A stretch of DNA of 64,000 bases from Microthrixaceae bacterium (lineage in GTDB: Bacteria; Actinomycetota; Acidimicrobiia; Acidimicrobiales; Microtrichaceae): the NCBI GenBank assembly GCA_020845705.1, contig JADLFH010000015.1, positions 1 to 64,000 of the forward strand, written 5' to 3'. The position numbers and the translations under genes are program-made. Numbering within the stretch: position 1 is the first letter of the stretch; every line of letters starts with the position of its first letter. Under the pieces are notes generated by a model. It saw nothing but the letters and a program-made list of their open reading frames with translations, made no database searches and had not been told where the DNA came from. Positions 49,774 through 58,458 of this stretch are shown piece by piece.

Positions 49774-51024
49774 TCAGCGTTTCTTGGCTGCTGCCTTCTT
49801 CGCCGGCGCCTTCTTGGCTGCTGCCTTGGCGGGTGCCTTCTTCGCCGGCGCCTTCTTGGCGGGTGCCTTCTTTGCCGGCGCCTTCTTGGCTGCTGCCTTC
49901 TTTGCCGGCGCCTTCTTGGCTGCTGCCTTGGCGGGTGCCTTCTTTGCCGGCGCCTTCTTGGCCGCTGCCTTCTTTGCCGGCGCCTTCTTGGCCGCTGCCT
50001 TCTTCGCTGGTGCCTTCTTGGCCGCTGCCTTCTTGGCCGGGGCCTTCTTCGTTGGTGCCAAAGCTGCCTCCTCGGCGGGCTGTTCTGTCGGGCGAATGTC
50101 TATCAGTTGCTCCACTTCGCGCGGCGGAATGTTGGCCGACGCGAGTGCGAGGTCGATTCCGCGGCGCGGCGTGTCGACACGCGAGACCACGAAGGCGTGA
50201 TGCTCACCGAGGGAGAAGACCGCTCTCGCGCTCTGCGGTGCGGGCGAGCCCATCGACTTCAGCGGCACGTAGCAGCGCGCGCCCGCGGCGATGACATACG
50301 CGCCGTGGGAGGAGAACTCCACGACCTCGCCTTGGACCGTCGCGCCTATCGGGTGCTCGGTGACGAACTGGAGGAAAGCGAGCGGATCGTTGATCGGTTC
50401 AACCGCGGAACGCTTGGAGCGGCGTGGTTCAGGTGTCTCGGCAGACGCTGCCTTGGTGGCCTTCGGCGGCGGCTTCGTGGTGCTCTTCTTCGGCGTCGGT
50501 GGCGATGCCGAGGACTTCTTCCTGGCCGACCTCTCGCGGGGAGCGGGCTTGTCGGTGTTGTTGGCCGTCTTCTGCCTTGCCTCCCGAACGCTGCGTCGAC
50601 TCGCCGGCCCGCGGACCGGCGAGCGCGGGACGAACACCCAGCCGATGCCCGGAACCGGCTTGCCGCCGATGAGGCGCCCTTCGTCGAACAGCCATGGGTA
50701 CTGCCCGTGGAACTCCTGGAAGGAGTCGTTGGAGAAGACCGTCGCAGAGGCGCGATCCGCGATCTGTAGGACGAAGGCATCACCGCGTCCTATGGCTCCG
50801 GCGGGAGGCGTGAGAAGCTCGTTGGCCCGGATCGCCTCTTCGTACTGTTCGGACTCGCTCGGGTCGATCCGGTGGCCGAAGGTGGCGTCGACCACCACCA
50901 CGAGGGTGTCGTGTGGGTGCTCGGAGATGATCGAGCGGACGGCCTCGTCGAGCTGCGCGAGGCTCGGCATGGAGCGGCCCTCGGTAGCGATGTTGGACCC
51001 GTCGATGACGAGTGTTGATGTCAT
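49774..51024 (-). CDS. NYN/Zc3h12a-type RNase, S1-like domain and histone H1-like tail
   Basis: 416-aa multidomain protein. Residues 1-135 look like a NYN/PIN-type Zc3h12a RNase: LVIDGSNIA, VVVVDATFGHRID, GRGDAFVLQIADR and TVFSNDSFQEF contain the expected acidic residues. A Lys/Arg/Pro/Thr-rich linker (about 135-215) leads to an S1-like barrel (about 225-295; GATVQGEVVEFSSHGAYVIAAG). The last 91 residues are tandem KKAPAKKAAAKK-type repeats, as in histone H1-like and HupB tails. Together they suggest a ribonuclease that binds RNA or nucleoid DNA; whether it is active is unknown. ATG 51024 has GAGG upstream. It is 183 bases downstream of kgd. Confidence 0.75.
   Translation of the reverse strand: MTSTLVIDGSNIATEGRSMPSLAQLDEAVRSIISEHPHDTLVVVVDATFGHRIDPSESEQYEEAIRANELLTPPAGAIGRGDAFVLQIADRASATVFSNDSFQEFHGQYPWLFDEGRLIGGKPVPGIGWVFVPRSPVRGPASRRSVREARQKTANNTDKPAPRERSARKKSSASPPTPKKSTTKPPPKATKAASAETPEPRRSKRSAVEPINDPLAFLQFVTEHPIGATVQGEVVEFSSHGAYVIAAGARCYVPLKSMGSPAPQSARAVFSLGEHHAFVVSRVDTPRRGIDLALASANIPPREVEQLIDIRPTEQPAEEAALAPTKKAPAKKAAAKKAPAKKAAAKKAPAKKAAAKKAPAKKAPAKAAAKKAPAKKAAAKKAPAKKAPAKKAPAKKAPAKAAAKKAPAKKAAAKKR
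49777..50049 (-). repeat. Tandem coding repeat encoding the Lys/Ala/Pro tail
   Basis: About 273 bases of imperfect tandem units, mainly variants of GCCGGCGCCTTCTT and TTGGCTGCTGCC on the plus strand, encode the KAPAKKAAAK repeats of the preceding entry. Copy number may vary between strains by slippage. It is coding, not a CRISPR array. Confidence 0.9.
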
Positions 51025-51207
51025 GGAACCTCGATGTCGGTTGGCTCCGACCCGCCGCCCGTGGAGGGCTCGTACCTCGAGGGATACCGGGCACCTCTAC
51101 CGTGACGGCCGCGAACGGCGCCGTGTTCGTTTGCTTGGGTGCCGCCGCTTGGACAGCGCCGATACCCAGGGTAGCGGTCCGAGGGGTAATCCTGCGCGGA
51201 GGCTGGA
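51025..51207. other. kgd-NYN gene spacer
   Basis: This 183-base spacer holds no gene I can support. It contains an 11-base palindrome TACCCAGGGTA (51163-51173) and GAGG as the SD for the NYN gene. Its GC skew and lack of coding structure fit a 3' UTR plus promoter region. Confidence 0.5.
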
Positions 51208-54200
51208 TCAGCGGGGCTGGAGCTGGGAGCGGGACCAGGCCCGGGGCTTCAGCGGCGCGAACGCGCGCTCCAGCAGTTCCCGCTGTTCCTGCGCGTGGAT
51301 CAGCGCTTTGCCCGTGGCGGTGCTGCCGGCGTCGGCTCGACTTATGCGGCGGATCTCGTGGCTGTCGCCATGGGATTCGTAGAGCCGGCCCTTGACGCCG
51401 CTCCACGGTCCCATGTTCTCGGGTTCCTCCTGCAACCAGACGATCTCGTGGCAGTTGGGGAACCTGGCGAGCTCCTTGGCCACCGCCTCGAAGGGCCAGG
51501 GGAAGAGTTGCTCGACCCGCGCGACTGCAACGGATGCACCGAGCTCGTCGCGCTTGGCCGCCGCTTCGTGGCCGATCTTGCCTGATGCAAGGACGAGACG
51601 GGTGACCGACTCGGGCTCGAGGGAGGAGGAGTCGATGATGAGCTCCTCGAAGGATCCGCTGTGGAGGTGGCTCAGCGGCGAACGGTAGGTCTTGGCGCGA
51701 AGCCCCGATTTCGGTGTGAAGACGATGAGCGGCTTGGGGGCTTCCATGAAGGCCTGGCGGCGAAGGAGGTGGAAGTACTGCGCGGCGGTCGTGGCGTTGA
51801 CCAGTTGGATGTTGTCCTCGGCCGCGGCGGAGATGAACCTCTCGATCCGAGCGGAGGAGTGCTCGGGGCCTTGGCCTTCGTAGCCGTGAGGCAACAACAG
51901 GACGAGACCGGAGAGCTGATGCCACTTGGCCTCGGCAGAGACGAGGAACTGGTCGATGATGATCTGCGCGCCGTTCATGAAGTCGCCGAACTGCGCCTCC
52001 CAGATCACCAAGGCCCTGGGGTTGCCCAGGGAGTATCCGTACTCGAAGCCCAACGCCGCGTATTCGCTGAGCAGAGAGTCGTAGATCCACAGGTTGGTGT
52101 CCGCTGCGGCAATGGTCTCCAGGGGGGTGAACTCCGCACCCGTCTCGTAGTCCACGAGGGTGGAGTGCCGTTGGCTGAAGGTCCCGCGTCGGGAGTCCTG
52201 GCCGGCGAGTCGGATGGAGGTGCCTTCCTGGAGCAGTGAGCCGAACGCCAACGCTTCGCCGAGCGCCCAGTCGACATCACCGCCGCGGTACATCGAGTCA
52301 CGCTGGTCGAACTGGCGAGCGAGCTTCGGGTGGACGACGAAGCCCTCGGGCGTGGAGCTGAGAGCCGCGTAGACAGAATCGAGTCTGTCGTAGGACACTC
52401 CGGTTTCGACGTGGGGCAACACGCCTTTGGCGGGGGGATGGGGGAGCGCGACGACCTCTCCCTCGGGGGCCGCCTCGCGGGTGGCTTCGAGTGCCGCCTG
52501 GAGCTTCGTGTTGAAGTCGTCGAGCGCCGCCTCGGCGGCCTCCAGGGAGATGTCGCCGCGACGCACCAGCGTCTCGGTATAGAGCTTGCGCACGCTGCGT
52601 CGCTGGTCGATGGCGCGATACATCAACGGCTGGGTGTAGCTCGGGTCGTCGCCTTCGTTGTGTCCGTGGCGGCGATAGCACACCATGTCGATCACGACAT
52701 CCTTGTTGAACCTCTGCCGGAAGGCGAGGGCAAGTCGTCCAACCCGGACACATGCCTCGGGGTCGTCTCCGTTCACGTGGAAGATGGGTGCCTGCACCGT
52801 CTTGGCCACATCTGTGCAGTACTCCGAGCTGCGTGCAGCGGAGGGGGCGGTTGTGAACCCGAGCTGGTTGTTGATGATCAAGTGGACCGTGCCACCGACC
52901 CGATAGCCCTTGATCATCGAGAGGTTGAGCGTCTCGGACACGACGCCCTGGCCGGCGAAGGCCGCGTCTCCGTGGATCAACAGCGGCAACATCGGGAAGC
53001 GCACGTTGCCGACCGGTGGGATCTGGTCCATCTTGGCCCTGGCGATCCCCTCCACCACGGGGTTCACCGCTTCGAGGTGGGACGGGTTCGCAGCCAGCTC
53101 CACTGGCAACGTGCTGCCGGCGCGGCTGACGAATACGCCACTCTGACCCAGGTGGTACTTCACGTCGCCGGATCCCTGGATCGAATCGGGCGCCACATAC
53201 CCCTCGAACTCACTGAAGAGCTGTTCGTAGGACTTGCCCACGATGTTCACCAGCACGTTGAGGCGGCCCCGATGGGCCATGCCGAGGACCGCTCCGTGCA
53301 TTCCGTCGTCCGCGGCGCGATCGAGGATCGCATCGAGGATCGGGATCGCGGACTCGGCGCCGTCGAGGCCGAAGCGCTTCTGGCCCACCCACTTCGTGGC
53401 GAGGAACCTCTCAAGCGCTTCGGCGGCGTTGAGTCGATCGAGGATGTGTGCCTGTTCGTCGGGTTCGAGTCGCTGCGATGCTCCCTCGACCTGTTCCTGC
53501 ACCCAGCGCTTTTCCTCGGGGCTCTGGATGTGGGTGTACTCGATGCCGACGGTACGGCAGTAGGCATCACGCAGGACGTGCAACATGTCGCCCAGGGTCA
53601 TGCGCTCCCGACCGCCGACCGGCGCGTACACGCCGTTGGTGGAGCCGGTCAGGAACTCGCGGTCGAGGTCCCAGATGGTGAGACCGTAGGTGGCCGGGTC
53701 GAGCTCGGAGTGCATGTCGGGCAACTCGGCCGAAAGGGGGTCGAGATCCGCGATGAGGTGCCCGCGAACCCGGTACATGTTGATGAGGTTCGCCACCTGC
53801 ATCTGCTTGGCGACCATCGCGTCCTCGCGGTCGACGGGGTTGATGTCACGTCGCCACTGGACCGAGACGTAGGGCACGCCGATGTCGTGGAACACGGATT
53901 CGTAGAAGTTCTCCGCGCCCAGGAGCAGCTCGGAGACCTGCTTGAGGAACAAGCCCGACTCGGCTCCCTGGATTATCCGATGGTCGTAGGTGGAGGAGAG
54001 TGTGATCACCTTCGAGATACCGAAGTCCGCGACGGTCCTCGGGTCCGCACCCGCGAACGCGGCGGGGTAGTCCAGCGATCCCACACCTACGATGGCTCCC
54101 TGGCCCGGCATGAGCCTCGGCACCGAACGCTCGGTGCCGATGGTGCCGGGGTTGGTTAGGGTGATGGTGACACCGGCGAAGTCGTCGGGTGTGAGCTTGT

Positions 54201-54858
54201 TGTTGTTGGCCCTTCGGATGATGTCGTCGTAGGCGGCGACGAACTCCCCGAACGCCATCGTCTCCGCGGCTCGGATGCAGGCCACGATCAGGCTCCGCGT
54301 GCCGTCGCGCTTCTCCTGATCGATGGCGAGGCCGAGGTTGACGTGTTCGTTGCGGACACGTCGCGGCTCGCCCTCGGGGCCTTCGACGAAGGTGTTGTTC
54401 ATGACCGGGAGGTGATCTGCGATCGCGCGAACCACCGCGTAGCCGATGAGGTGGGTGAAGCTGACCTTGCCGCCACGCGTGCGCCCGAGGTACCCGTTGA
54501 TGATCGAGCGGTTGATCTCCAACAGCTTCGCCGGCACCTCCCGGAAGCTCGTGGCGGTGGGGACCGAGAGGCTCGATTCCATGTTCTCGACGATTCGAGC
54601 GCCGACCCCGCGGATCGCTTCACCATCGGGGCTCGCCGCTGTGGCGGCTGTTGCCGGGGTGGCTGGGGTGCTCGGCTCGGGTGCCGGTGGCGGCGTTGGT
54701 GCCGCCGTGGTCGCAGGCGCACCAGGTGGACGGTAACCGGCGAAGAAATCCTGCCATGTGGGGCTGACCGAGGTCGGGTCTGCTCTGAACTGCTCGTACA
54801 TCTCGTCGACCAACCAGGCGTTGGGGCCGAGGTTGGTGCGATGTTGCTCGTCGTTCAC
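51208..54858 (-). CDS. kgd: Multifunctional 2-oxoglutarate decarboxylase/dehydrogenase E1-E2 (Kgd)
   Basis: 1,216-aa actinobacterial fusion of an N-terminal SucA-type leader (MNDEQHRTNLGPNAWLVDEMYEQF, residues 1-45), a Pro/Ala/Thr linker, an E2-like acyltransferase domain without lipoyl domain (about 120-340) and an E1 TPP-dependent decarboxylase (about 380-1210). TPP/Mg binding is seen in MAHRGRLNVLVNI and GDAAFAGQGVVSETL. It feeds the TCA cycle with E3 and a separate lipoylated E2. GTG 54858 has TAGGAT six bases upstream, predicting a leaderless start. Divergent from xthA. Confidence 0.95.
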   Translation of the reverse strand: MNDEQHRTNLGPNAWLVDEMYEQFRADPTSVSPTWQDFFAGYRPPGAPATTAAPTPPPAPEPSTPATPATAATAASPDGEAIRGVGARIVENMESSLSVPTATSFREVPAKLLEINRSIINGYLGRTRGGKVSFTHLIGYAVVRAIADHLPVMNNTFVEGPEGEPRRVRNEHVNLGLAIDQEKRDGTRSLIVACIRAAETMAFGEFVAAYDDIIRRANNNKLTPDDFAGVTITLTNPGTIGTERSVPRLMPGQGAIVGVGSLDYPAAFAGADPRTVADFGISKVITLSSTYDHRIIQGAESGLFLKQVSELLLGAENFYESVFHDIGVPYVSVQWRRDINPVDREDAMVAKQMQVANLINMYRVRGHLIADLDPLSAELPDMHSELDPATYGLTIWDLDREFLTGSTNGVYAPVGGRERMTLGDMLHVLRDAYCRTVGIEYTHIQSPEEKRWVQEQVEGASQRLEPDEQAHILDRLNAAEALERFLATKWVGQKRFGLDGAESAIPILDAILDRAADDGMHGAVLGMAHRGRLNVLVNIVGKSYEQLFSEFEGYVAPDSIQGSGDVKYHLGQSGVFVSRAGSTLPVELAANPSHLEAVNPVVEGIARAKMDQIPPVGNVRFPMLPLLIHGDAAFAGQGVVSETLNLSMIKGYRVGGTVHLIINNQLGFTTAPSAARSSEYCTDVAKTVQAPIFHVNGDDPEACVRVGRLALAFRQRFNKDVVIDMVCYRRHGHNEGDDPSYTQPLMYRAIDQRRSVRKLYTETLVRRGDISLEAAEAALDDFNTKLQAALEATREAAPEGEVVALPHPPAKGVLPHVETGVSYDRLDSVYAALSSTPEGFVVHPKLARQFDQRDSMYRGGDVDWALGEALAFGSLLQEGTSIRLAGQDSRRGTFSQRHSTLVDYETGAEFTPLETIAAADTNLWIYDSLLSEYAALGFEYGYSLGNPRALVIWEAQFGDFMNGAQIIIDQFLVSAEAKWHQLSGLVLLLPHGYEGQGPEHSSARIERFISAAAEDNIQLVNATTAAQYFHLLRRQAFMEAPKPLIVFTPKSGLRAKTYRSPLSHLHSGSFEELIIDSSSLEPESVTRLVLASGKIGHEAAAKRDELGASVAVARVEQLFPWPFEAVAKELARFPNCHEIVWLQEEPENMGPWSGVKGRLYESHGDSHEIRRISRADAGSTATGKALIHAQEQRELLERAFAPLKPRAWSRSQLQPR

Positions 54859-54864
54859 AGGACG

Positions 54865-54870
54865 ATCCTA
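54865..54870 (-). promoter_or_regulatory. -10 hexamer of kgd
   Basis: TAGGAT ends six bases before GTG 54858 on the minus strand, consistent with a leaderless transcript. Confidence 0.55.
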
Positions 54871-54936
54871 CCGACGGGCTCCGCGAATTCTTCGGGGCGC
54901 GACGGGGCCGATCCTCGGGCCGCGACGGCCGCCGGA

Positions 54937-54942
54937 TAGGTT
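54937..54942 (+). promoter_or_regulatory. -10 hexamer of xthA
   Basis: TAGGTT ends six bases before GTG 54949, consistent with a leaderless transcript; kgd and xthA face each other over 90 bases. Confidence 0.55.
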
Positions 54943-54948
54943 GGCGAC

Positions 54949-55752
54949 GTGCTCGTGGCGACTTGGAACGTGAACTCGCTCAAGGCGCGGATGGCCAGGG
55001 TCGAGGAGTGGATCGAGGCGACCAAGCCCGACGTGTTGTGCCTTCAGGAGACGAAGCTCGCCGACGCCCAATTTCCGGCGATGAGCTTCCAAGCGCTCGG
55101 CTACGACTCGGTTCACCACGGCCAAGGGCAGTGGAACGGGGTGGCGATCCTGTCGCGTGTCGGGATCGAGGACACCGTCTCCGGCTTCGACGACGGACGC
55201 GAGCCCGACCCCGATGCCCGGGTCGTGTGGGCCACCTGTGGAGCGCTGCGCGTGGCGTCGGTGTACGTCCCCAATGGCCGCGAGGTGGGACACGACCACT
55301 TCCACTACAAGCTCGACTGGCTCGGTCGGCTTCGTGCACACCTCGACGCCCACCACGATCCGTCCGAGCCCCTTGTCGTGTGCGGCGACTGGAACATCGC
55401 ACCCGAAGATCGCGACGTGTGGAGCACCTCGGCCTTTGAGGGTTCGACGCATGTGACACCCGAGGAGCGGCAGGCATTGGAGAAGGTGAAGGAGTGGGGC
55501 TTGGTCGACGTCTTCCGTGAACAGCACGAACCCGGCGGGCTCTTCTCGTACTGGGACTATCGCGGTGGTGACTTCCACCAGAAACGCGGTATGCGGATCG
55601 ACTTCGTGCTCGCGTCGAGGGCCCTGGCCAAGGCATCGATCGCGAACCTGATCGACCGAAACGCCCGCAAGGGCCAAAAGCCGTCCGACCACGCACCGGT
55701 GCTGGCCCTCTTCGACGACTCAACTGCGGGCGTGAGGGGGCTTTGGAGATGA
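54949..55752 (+). CDS. xthA: Exodeoxyribonuclease III
   Basis: 267-aa exonuclease III/AP endonuclease that cleaves apurinic sites and removes 3' blocking groups in base-excision repair. EEP-superfamily motifs are WNVNSLKAR, CLQETKLAD, CGDWNIAPEDRDVW and the C-terminal SDHAPV. GTG 54949 begins VLVATWNVNS. The stop overlaps the next gene (ATGA). Only one xth-type nuclease is visible here. Confidence 0.93.
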   Translation: MLVATWNVNSLKARMARVEEWIEATKPDVLCLQETKLADAQFPAMSFQALGYDSVHHGQGQWNGVAILSRVGIEDTVSGFDDGREPDPDARVVWATCGALRVASVYVPNGREVGHDHFHYKLDWLGRLRAHLDAHHDPSEPLVVCGDWNIAPEDRDVWSTSAFEGSTHVTPEERQALEKVKEWGLVDVFREQHEPGGLFSYWDYRGGDFHQKRGMRIDFVLASRALAKASIANLIDRNARKGQKPSDHAPVLALFDDSTAGVRGLWR

Positions 55753-56564
55753 CCGAGCACATCGAGGCGGCGGGCCATGTGCCCCCGCGGCTCCAGAAGC
55801 TGAACAACCTGACGCTGACGCCCCGGCGGGTGGAGCTCCGCCGCCTGGCAGCGGCGTCGCGATCGGTGATCGAACACCTCGTGTCGACCGCCGCCACCGT
55901 CGAGGAGATCGCACGCGCAGCCGACGAGCTGGAGGAAGTGGCGGCGTTGCTGCGCTCCTTGCCCGCCGGGGCCACCTACGACGGGTACGCCGAGGTGGCC
56001 AACGCCGGCGTGGAGTTCATGGAGCACCACCTCGCGGCGCTCGAGTCGGTAGCGCAGGCCATCGCCGGCGGGCAGACCGTCGATCCCGAGGCTTACGCCT
56101 TCTTCGACCACAGCCCCTTCATCGGATTGGCGAACCCGCTGTCGCCACCGGTGGTCTTCAAGTTCGACCGCGAGCGGATCACCGGCAGCGTCACCTTCGG
56201 CTCGGCCTATGAGGGGCCGCCGGGTTGCGTGCACGGGGGCTATGTGGCGGCCACCTTCGACGAGCTGCTCGGTGCCGCACAGTCGCTTTCGGGAACCCAG
56301 GGGATGACGGCGCGGCTGGTGGTGAACTATCGGAGCCCCACCCCGTTGCACACCGAGCTGCGCCTCGAAGCCCGCATGGCTCGACGTGAGGGCCGCAAGT
56401 TGTTCTGCGAGGGTTGGCTGTGGGCTGGTGAGTTGTTGTGTGCCGAGGCGGAAGGCCTGTTCCTGTCGATGGACGCAGAGAGGTTCCAGGCCCTGTTGGC
56501 GTCTCGCCGCCGGCAGGTCGGGGGAGCAGCGGAGCCGGAGTCGGAGCCGGAATCGGAAGGCTGA
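55749..56564 (+). CDS. Hotdog-fold acyl-CoA thioesterase (PaaI/THEM4-like)
   Basis: 271-aa protein with an N-terminal helical part (ELRRLAAASRSVIEHL, LEEVAALLRSL) and a C-terminal hotdog domain with GPPGCVHGGYVAATFDELLG, a PaaI/THEM4-type active-site segment. It probably hydrolyses acyl-CoA. ATG 55749 overlaps the xthA stop (ATGA), so the two genes are co-translated although their functions differ. The C-terminal tail (EPESEPESEG) is acidic and low complexity. Confidence 0.8.
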   Translation: MTEHIEAAGHVPPRLQKLNNLTLTPRRVELRRLAAASRSVIEHLVSTAATVEEIARAADELEEVAALLRSLPAGATYDGYAEVANAGVEFMEHHLAALESVAQAIAGGQTVDPEAYAFFDHSPFIGLANPLSPPVVFKFDRERITGSVTFGSAYEGPPGCVHGGYVAATFDELLGAAQSLSGTQGMTARLVVNYRSPTPLHTELRLEARMARREGRKLFCEGWLWAGELLCAEAEGLFLSMDAERFQALLASRRRQVGGAAEPESEPESEG

Positions 56565-56570
56565 GTGGGC

Positions 56571-58424
56571 TCAGGTCTCGATGCGGGTGACATCGCGCGT
56601 GGCACCCTTGTCGGCCGAGCGCGCCATGGCCGCGTAGACACGCAGAGCCAGGCTTACCTGTCGCTGTCGGTTGGCGGGTGTCCAGGGGTTCTCGCTGGAT
56701 TCCATCTTCGAGCGCCTTTCCGCGAGCAGTTCGTCTGCGACGTCGAGATGGATCCTCCGGGCGACGATGTCGATGTCGATCATGTCGCCTTCCTCAACCA
56801 ACCCGATGGGCCCCCCGCTCGCGGCCTCCGGGGAAATGTGTCCGATCGACAACCCTGAGGTGCCGCCGGAGAAGCGTCCGTCGGTGATGAGGGCGCAGTC
56901 GCGGCCCAGCCCTGAGCCCTTGAGGAACGCGGTCGGATACAGCATCTCCTGCATGCCCGGACCGCCCGCGGGACCTTCGTAGCGGACCACGATGCAGTCG
57001 CCCCGCTGCACGTCTCCGCTGAGGATCAGTCCGACGGCATCCTCCTGGCTCTCCACGACCCGTGCCCTTCCGCGGAAGTTGAACAGCTCCTCGTCGATTC
57101 CGGCGGCCTTGATGACGCAGCCGTCGGGCGCGAGATTGCCCCGGAGGATGGCGAGCCCGCCTTCGGCCGAGTATGCGTGCGCCACGTCACGGATGCAGCC
57201 ACCCGCCGCGTCGGTGTCGAGCTGGTTCCAGCGGTTGTCGGTGCTGAAGGCCTCGACGGTGCGGACACCGCCGGGCGCAGCGTGGAACAGCTCGACCGCC
57301 TCGGGCGACGGTGATTCCGAGCGGATGTCCCAACGAGCCAGCCATGAGCCGAGATCCGGCGAGTGGACCGAGTGGACATCGCGGTGGAGCTTGCCTGCGC
57401 GGTCCAGCTCTCCCATGAGCGCAGGGATTCCGCCGGCGCGGTGGACATCCTCCATGTGGTAGTCGCCGTTGGGGGCGACCTTCGACAGGCACGGGACACG
57501 CCGGCTGACAGCGTCGATCGCGTCGAGGTCGAAGTCGTGGCCGGCCTCGCTTGCCGCGGCGAGGATGTGCAGCACCGTGTTGGTGGAGCCGCCCATCGCC
57601 ACGTCGAGCGCCATCGCGTTCTCGAACGCCTTCGGCGAAGCGATGTTGCGGGGCAGGACCGACTCGTCGTCGTCGCCGTAGTAGCGGCGACACAGCTCCA
57701 TCACGACCCTGCCTGCCTCCTCGAACAGTGCTCGTCGGGCGACGTGGGTGGCGAGGGTCGAGCCGTTGCCCGGCAGCGAGAGGCCCAATGCCTCCGTGAG
57801 GCAGTTCATGGAGTTGGCGGTGAACATGCCTGAGCACGACCCGCATGTGGGACACGCCGAGCGCTCGACCTCGGCGAGGCCATCGTCGTCGACCTCGGGG
57901 CTGGCGCTGGCGGAGATCGCGGTGATGAGATCGGTTGGTGTGTGGGCGACGCCATCGACGACGACCGCCTTGCCGGCCTCCATCGGTCCCCCCGAGACGA
58001 AGACGGTGGGGATGTTCAGCCGCATGGCGGCGTTGAGCATGCCCGGGGTGATCTTGTCGCAGTTGCTGATGCAGACCAGTGCATCCGCGCAGTGGGCGTT
58101 GACCATGTACTCGACCGAATCCGCGATTATCTCTCGACTCGGAAGGCTGTAGAGCATGCCGGCGTGGCCCATGGCGATGCCGTCGTCGACCGCGATCGTG
58201 TGGAACTCCTTGGTGACGCCTCCGTTCGCACGAACCGACTCGGCGACGATGTCGCCCATGTCCTTCAAGTGGACGTGGCCGGGAACGAACTGCGTGTAGC
58301 TGTTGGCGATGGCGACGATGGGCTTGCCGAAGTCGCCGTCGGTCATGCCGGTGGCGCGCCACAGTGCACGGGCGCCTGCCATGTTCCGGCCGTGGGTGGA
58401 GGTCCGGGAGCGGAGTTGGGCCAT
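56571..58424 (-). CDS. ilvD: Dihydroxy-acid dehydratase
   Basis: 617-aa Fe-S dehydratase of branched-chain amino acid (and pantothenate) biosynthesis, converting dihydroxy acids to 2-oxo acids. Cluster ligands are seen in [13 protein letters not shown] and [19 protein letters not shown]. The length and the C-terminal domain fit IlvD rather than Edd or sugar-acid dehydratases. TAGCCT lies six bases before ATG 58424. The gene is alone, without other ilv genes nearby. Confidence 0.94.
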   Translation of the reverse strand: MAQLRSRTSTHGRNMAGARALWRATGMTDGDFGKPIVAIANSYTQFVPGHVHLKDMGDIVAESVRANGGVTKEFHTIAVDDGIAMGHAGMLYSLPSREIIADSVEYMVNAHCADALVCISNCDKITPGMLNAAMRLNIPTVFVSGGPMEAGKAVVVDGVAHTPTDLITAISASASPEVDDDGLAEVERSACPTCGSCSGMFTANSMNCLTEALGLSLPGNGSTLATHVARRALFEEAGRVVMELCRRYYGDDDESVLPRNIASPKAFENAMALDVAMGGSTNTVLHILAAASEAGHDFDLDAIDAVSRRVPCLSKVAPNGDYHMEDVHRAGGIPALMGELDRAGKLHRDVHSVHSPDLGSWLARWDIRSESPSPEAVELFHAAPGGVRTVEAFSTDNRWNQLDTDAAGGCIRDVAHAYSAEGGLAILRGNLAPDGCVIKAAGIDEELFNFRGRARVVESQEDAVGLILSGDVQRGDCIVVRYEGPAGGPGMQEMLYPTAFLKGSGLGRDCALITDGRFSGGTSGLSIGHISPEAASGGPIGLVEEGDMIDIDIVARRIHLDVADELLAERRSKMESSENPWTPANRQRQVSLALRVYAAMARSADKGATRDVTRIET

Positions 58425-58430
58425 GGCCGC

Positions 58431-58436
58431 AGGCTA
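58431..58436 (-). promoter_or_regulatory. -10 hexamer of ilvD
   Basis: TAGCCT ends six bases before ATG 58424 on the minus strand, consistent with a leaderless transcript. Confidence 0.5.
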
Positions 58437-58458
58437 CGTCTGAGAACCAGTGGGTCTG

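Noticed and set aside
49777-50049. CRISPR-like or minisatellite array
   Set aside because: The tandem units are contiguous, have no unique spacers and translate in frame into a Lys/Ala/Pro tail.
48005-50200. Long antisense ORFs such as 48005-50200 (+), 23781-25904 (+), 52330-54159 (+), 1409-2923 (-), 57187-58362 (-)
   Set aside because: Each lies opposite a well-supported gene with recognisable motifs. High GC in codon position 3 creates open antisense frames; these carry no family motifs.
51163-51173. Operator palindrome TACCCAGGGTA
   Set aside because: It is short, occurs once and is not placed at a promoter, so chance is a sufficient explanation.
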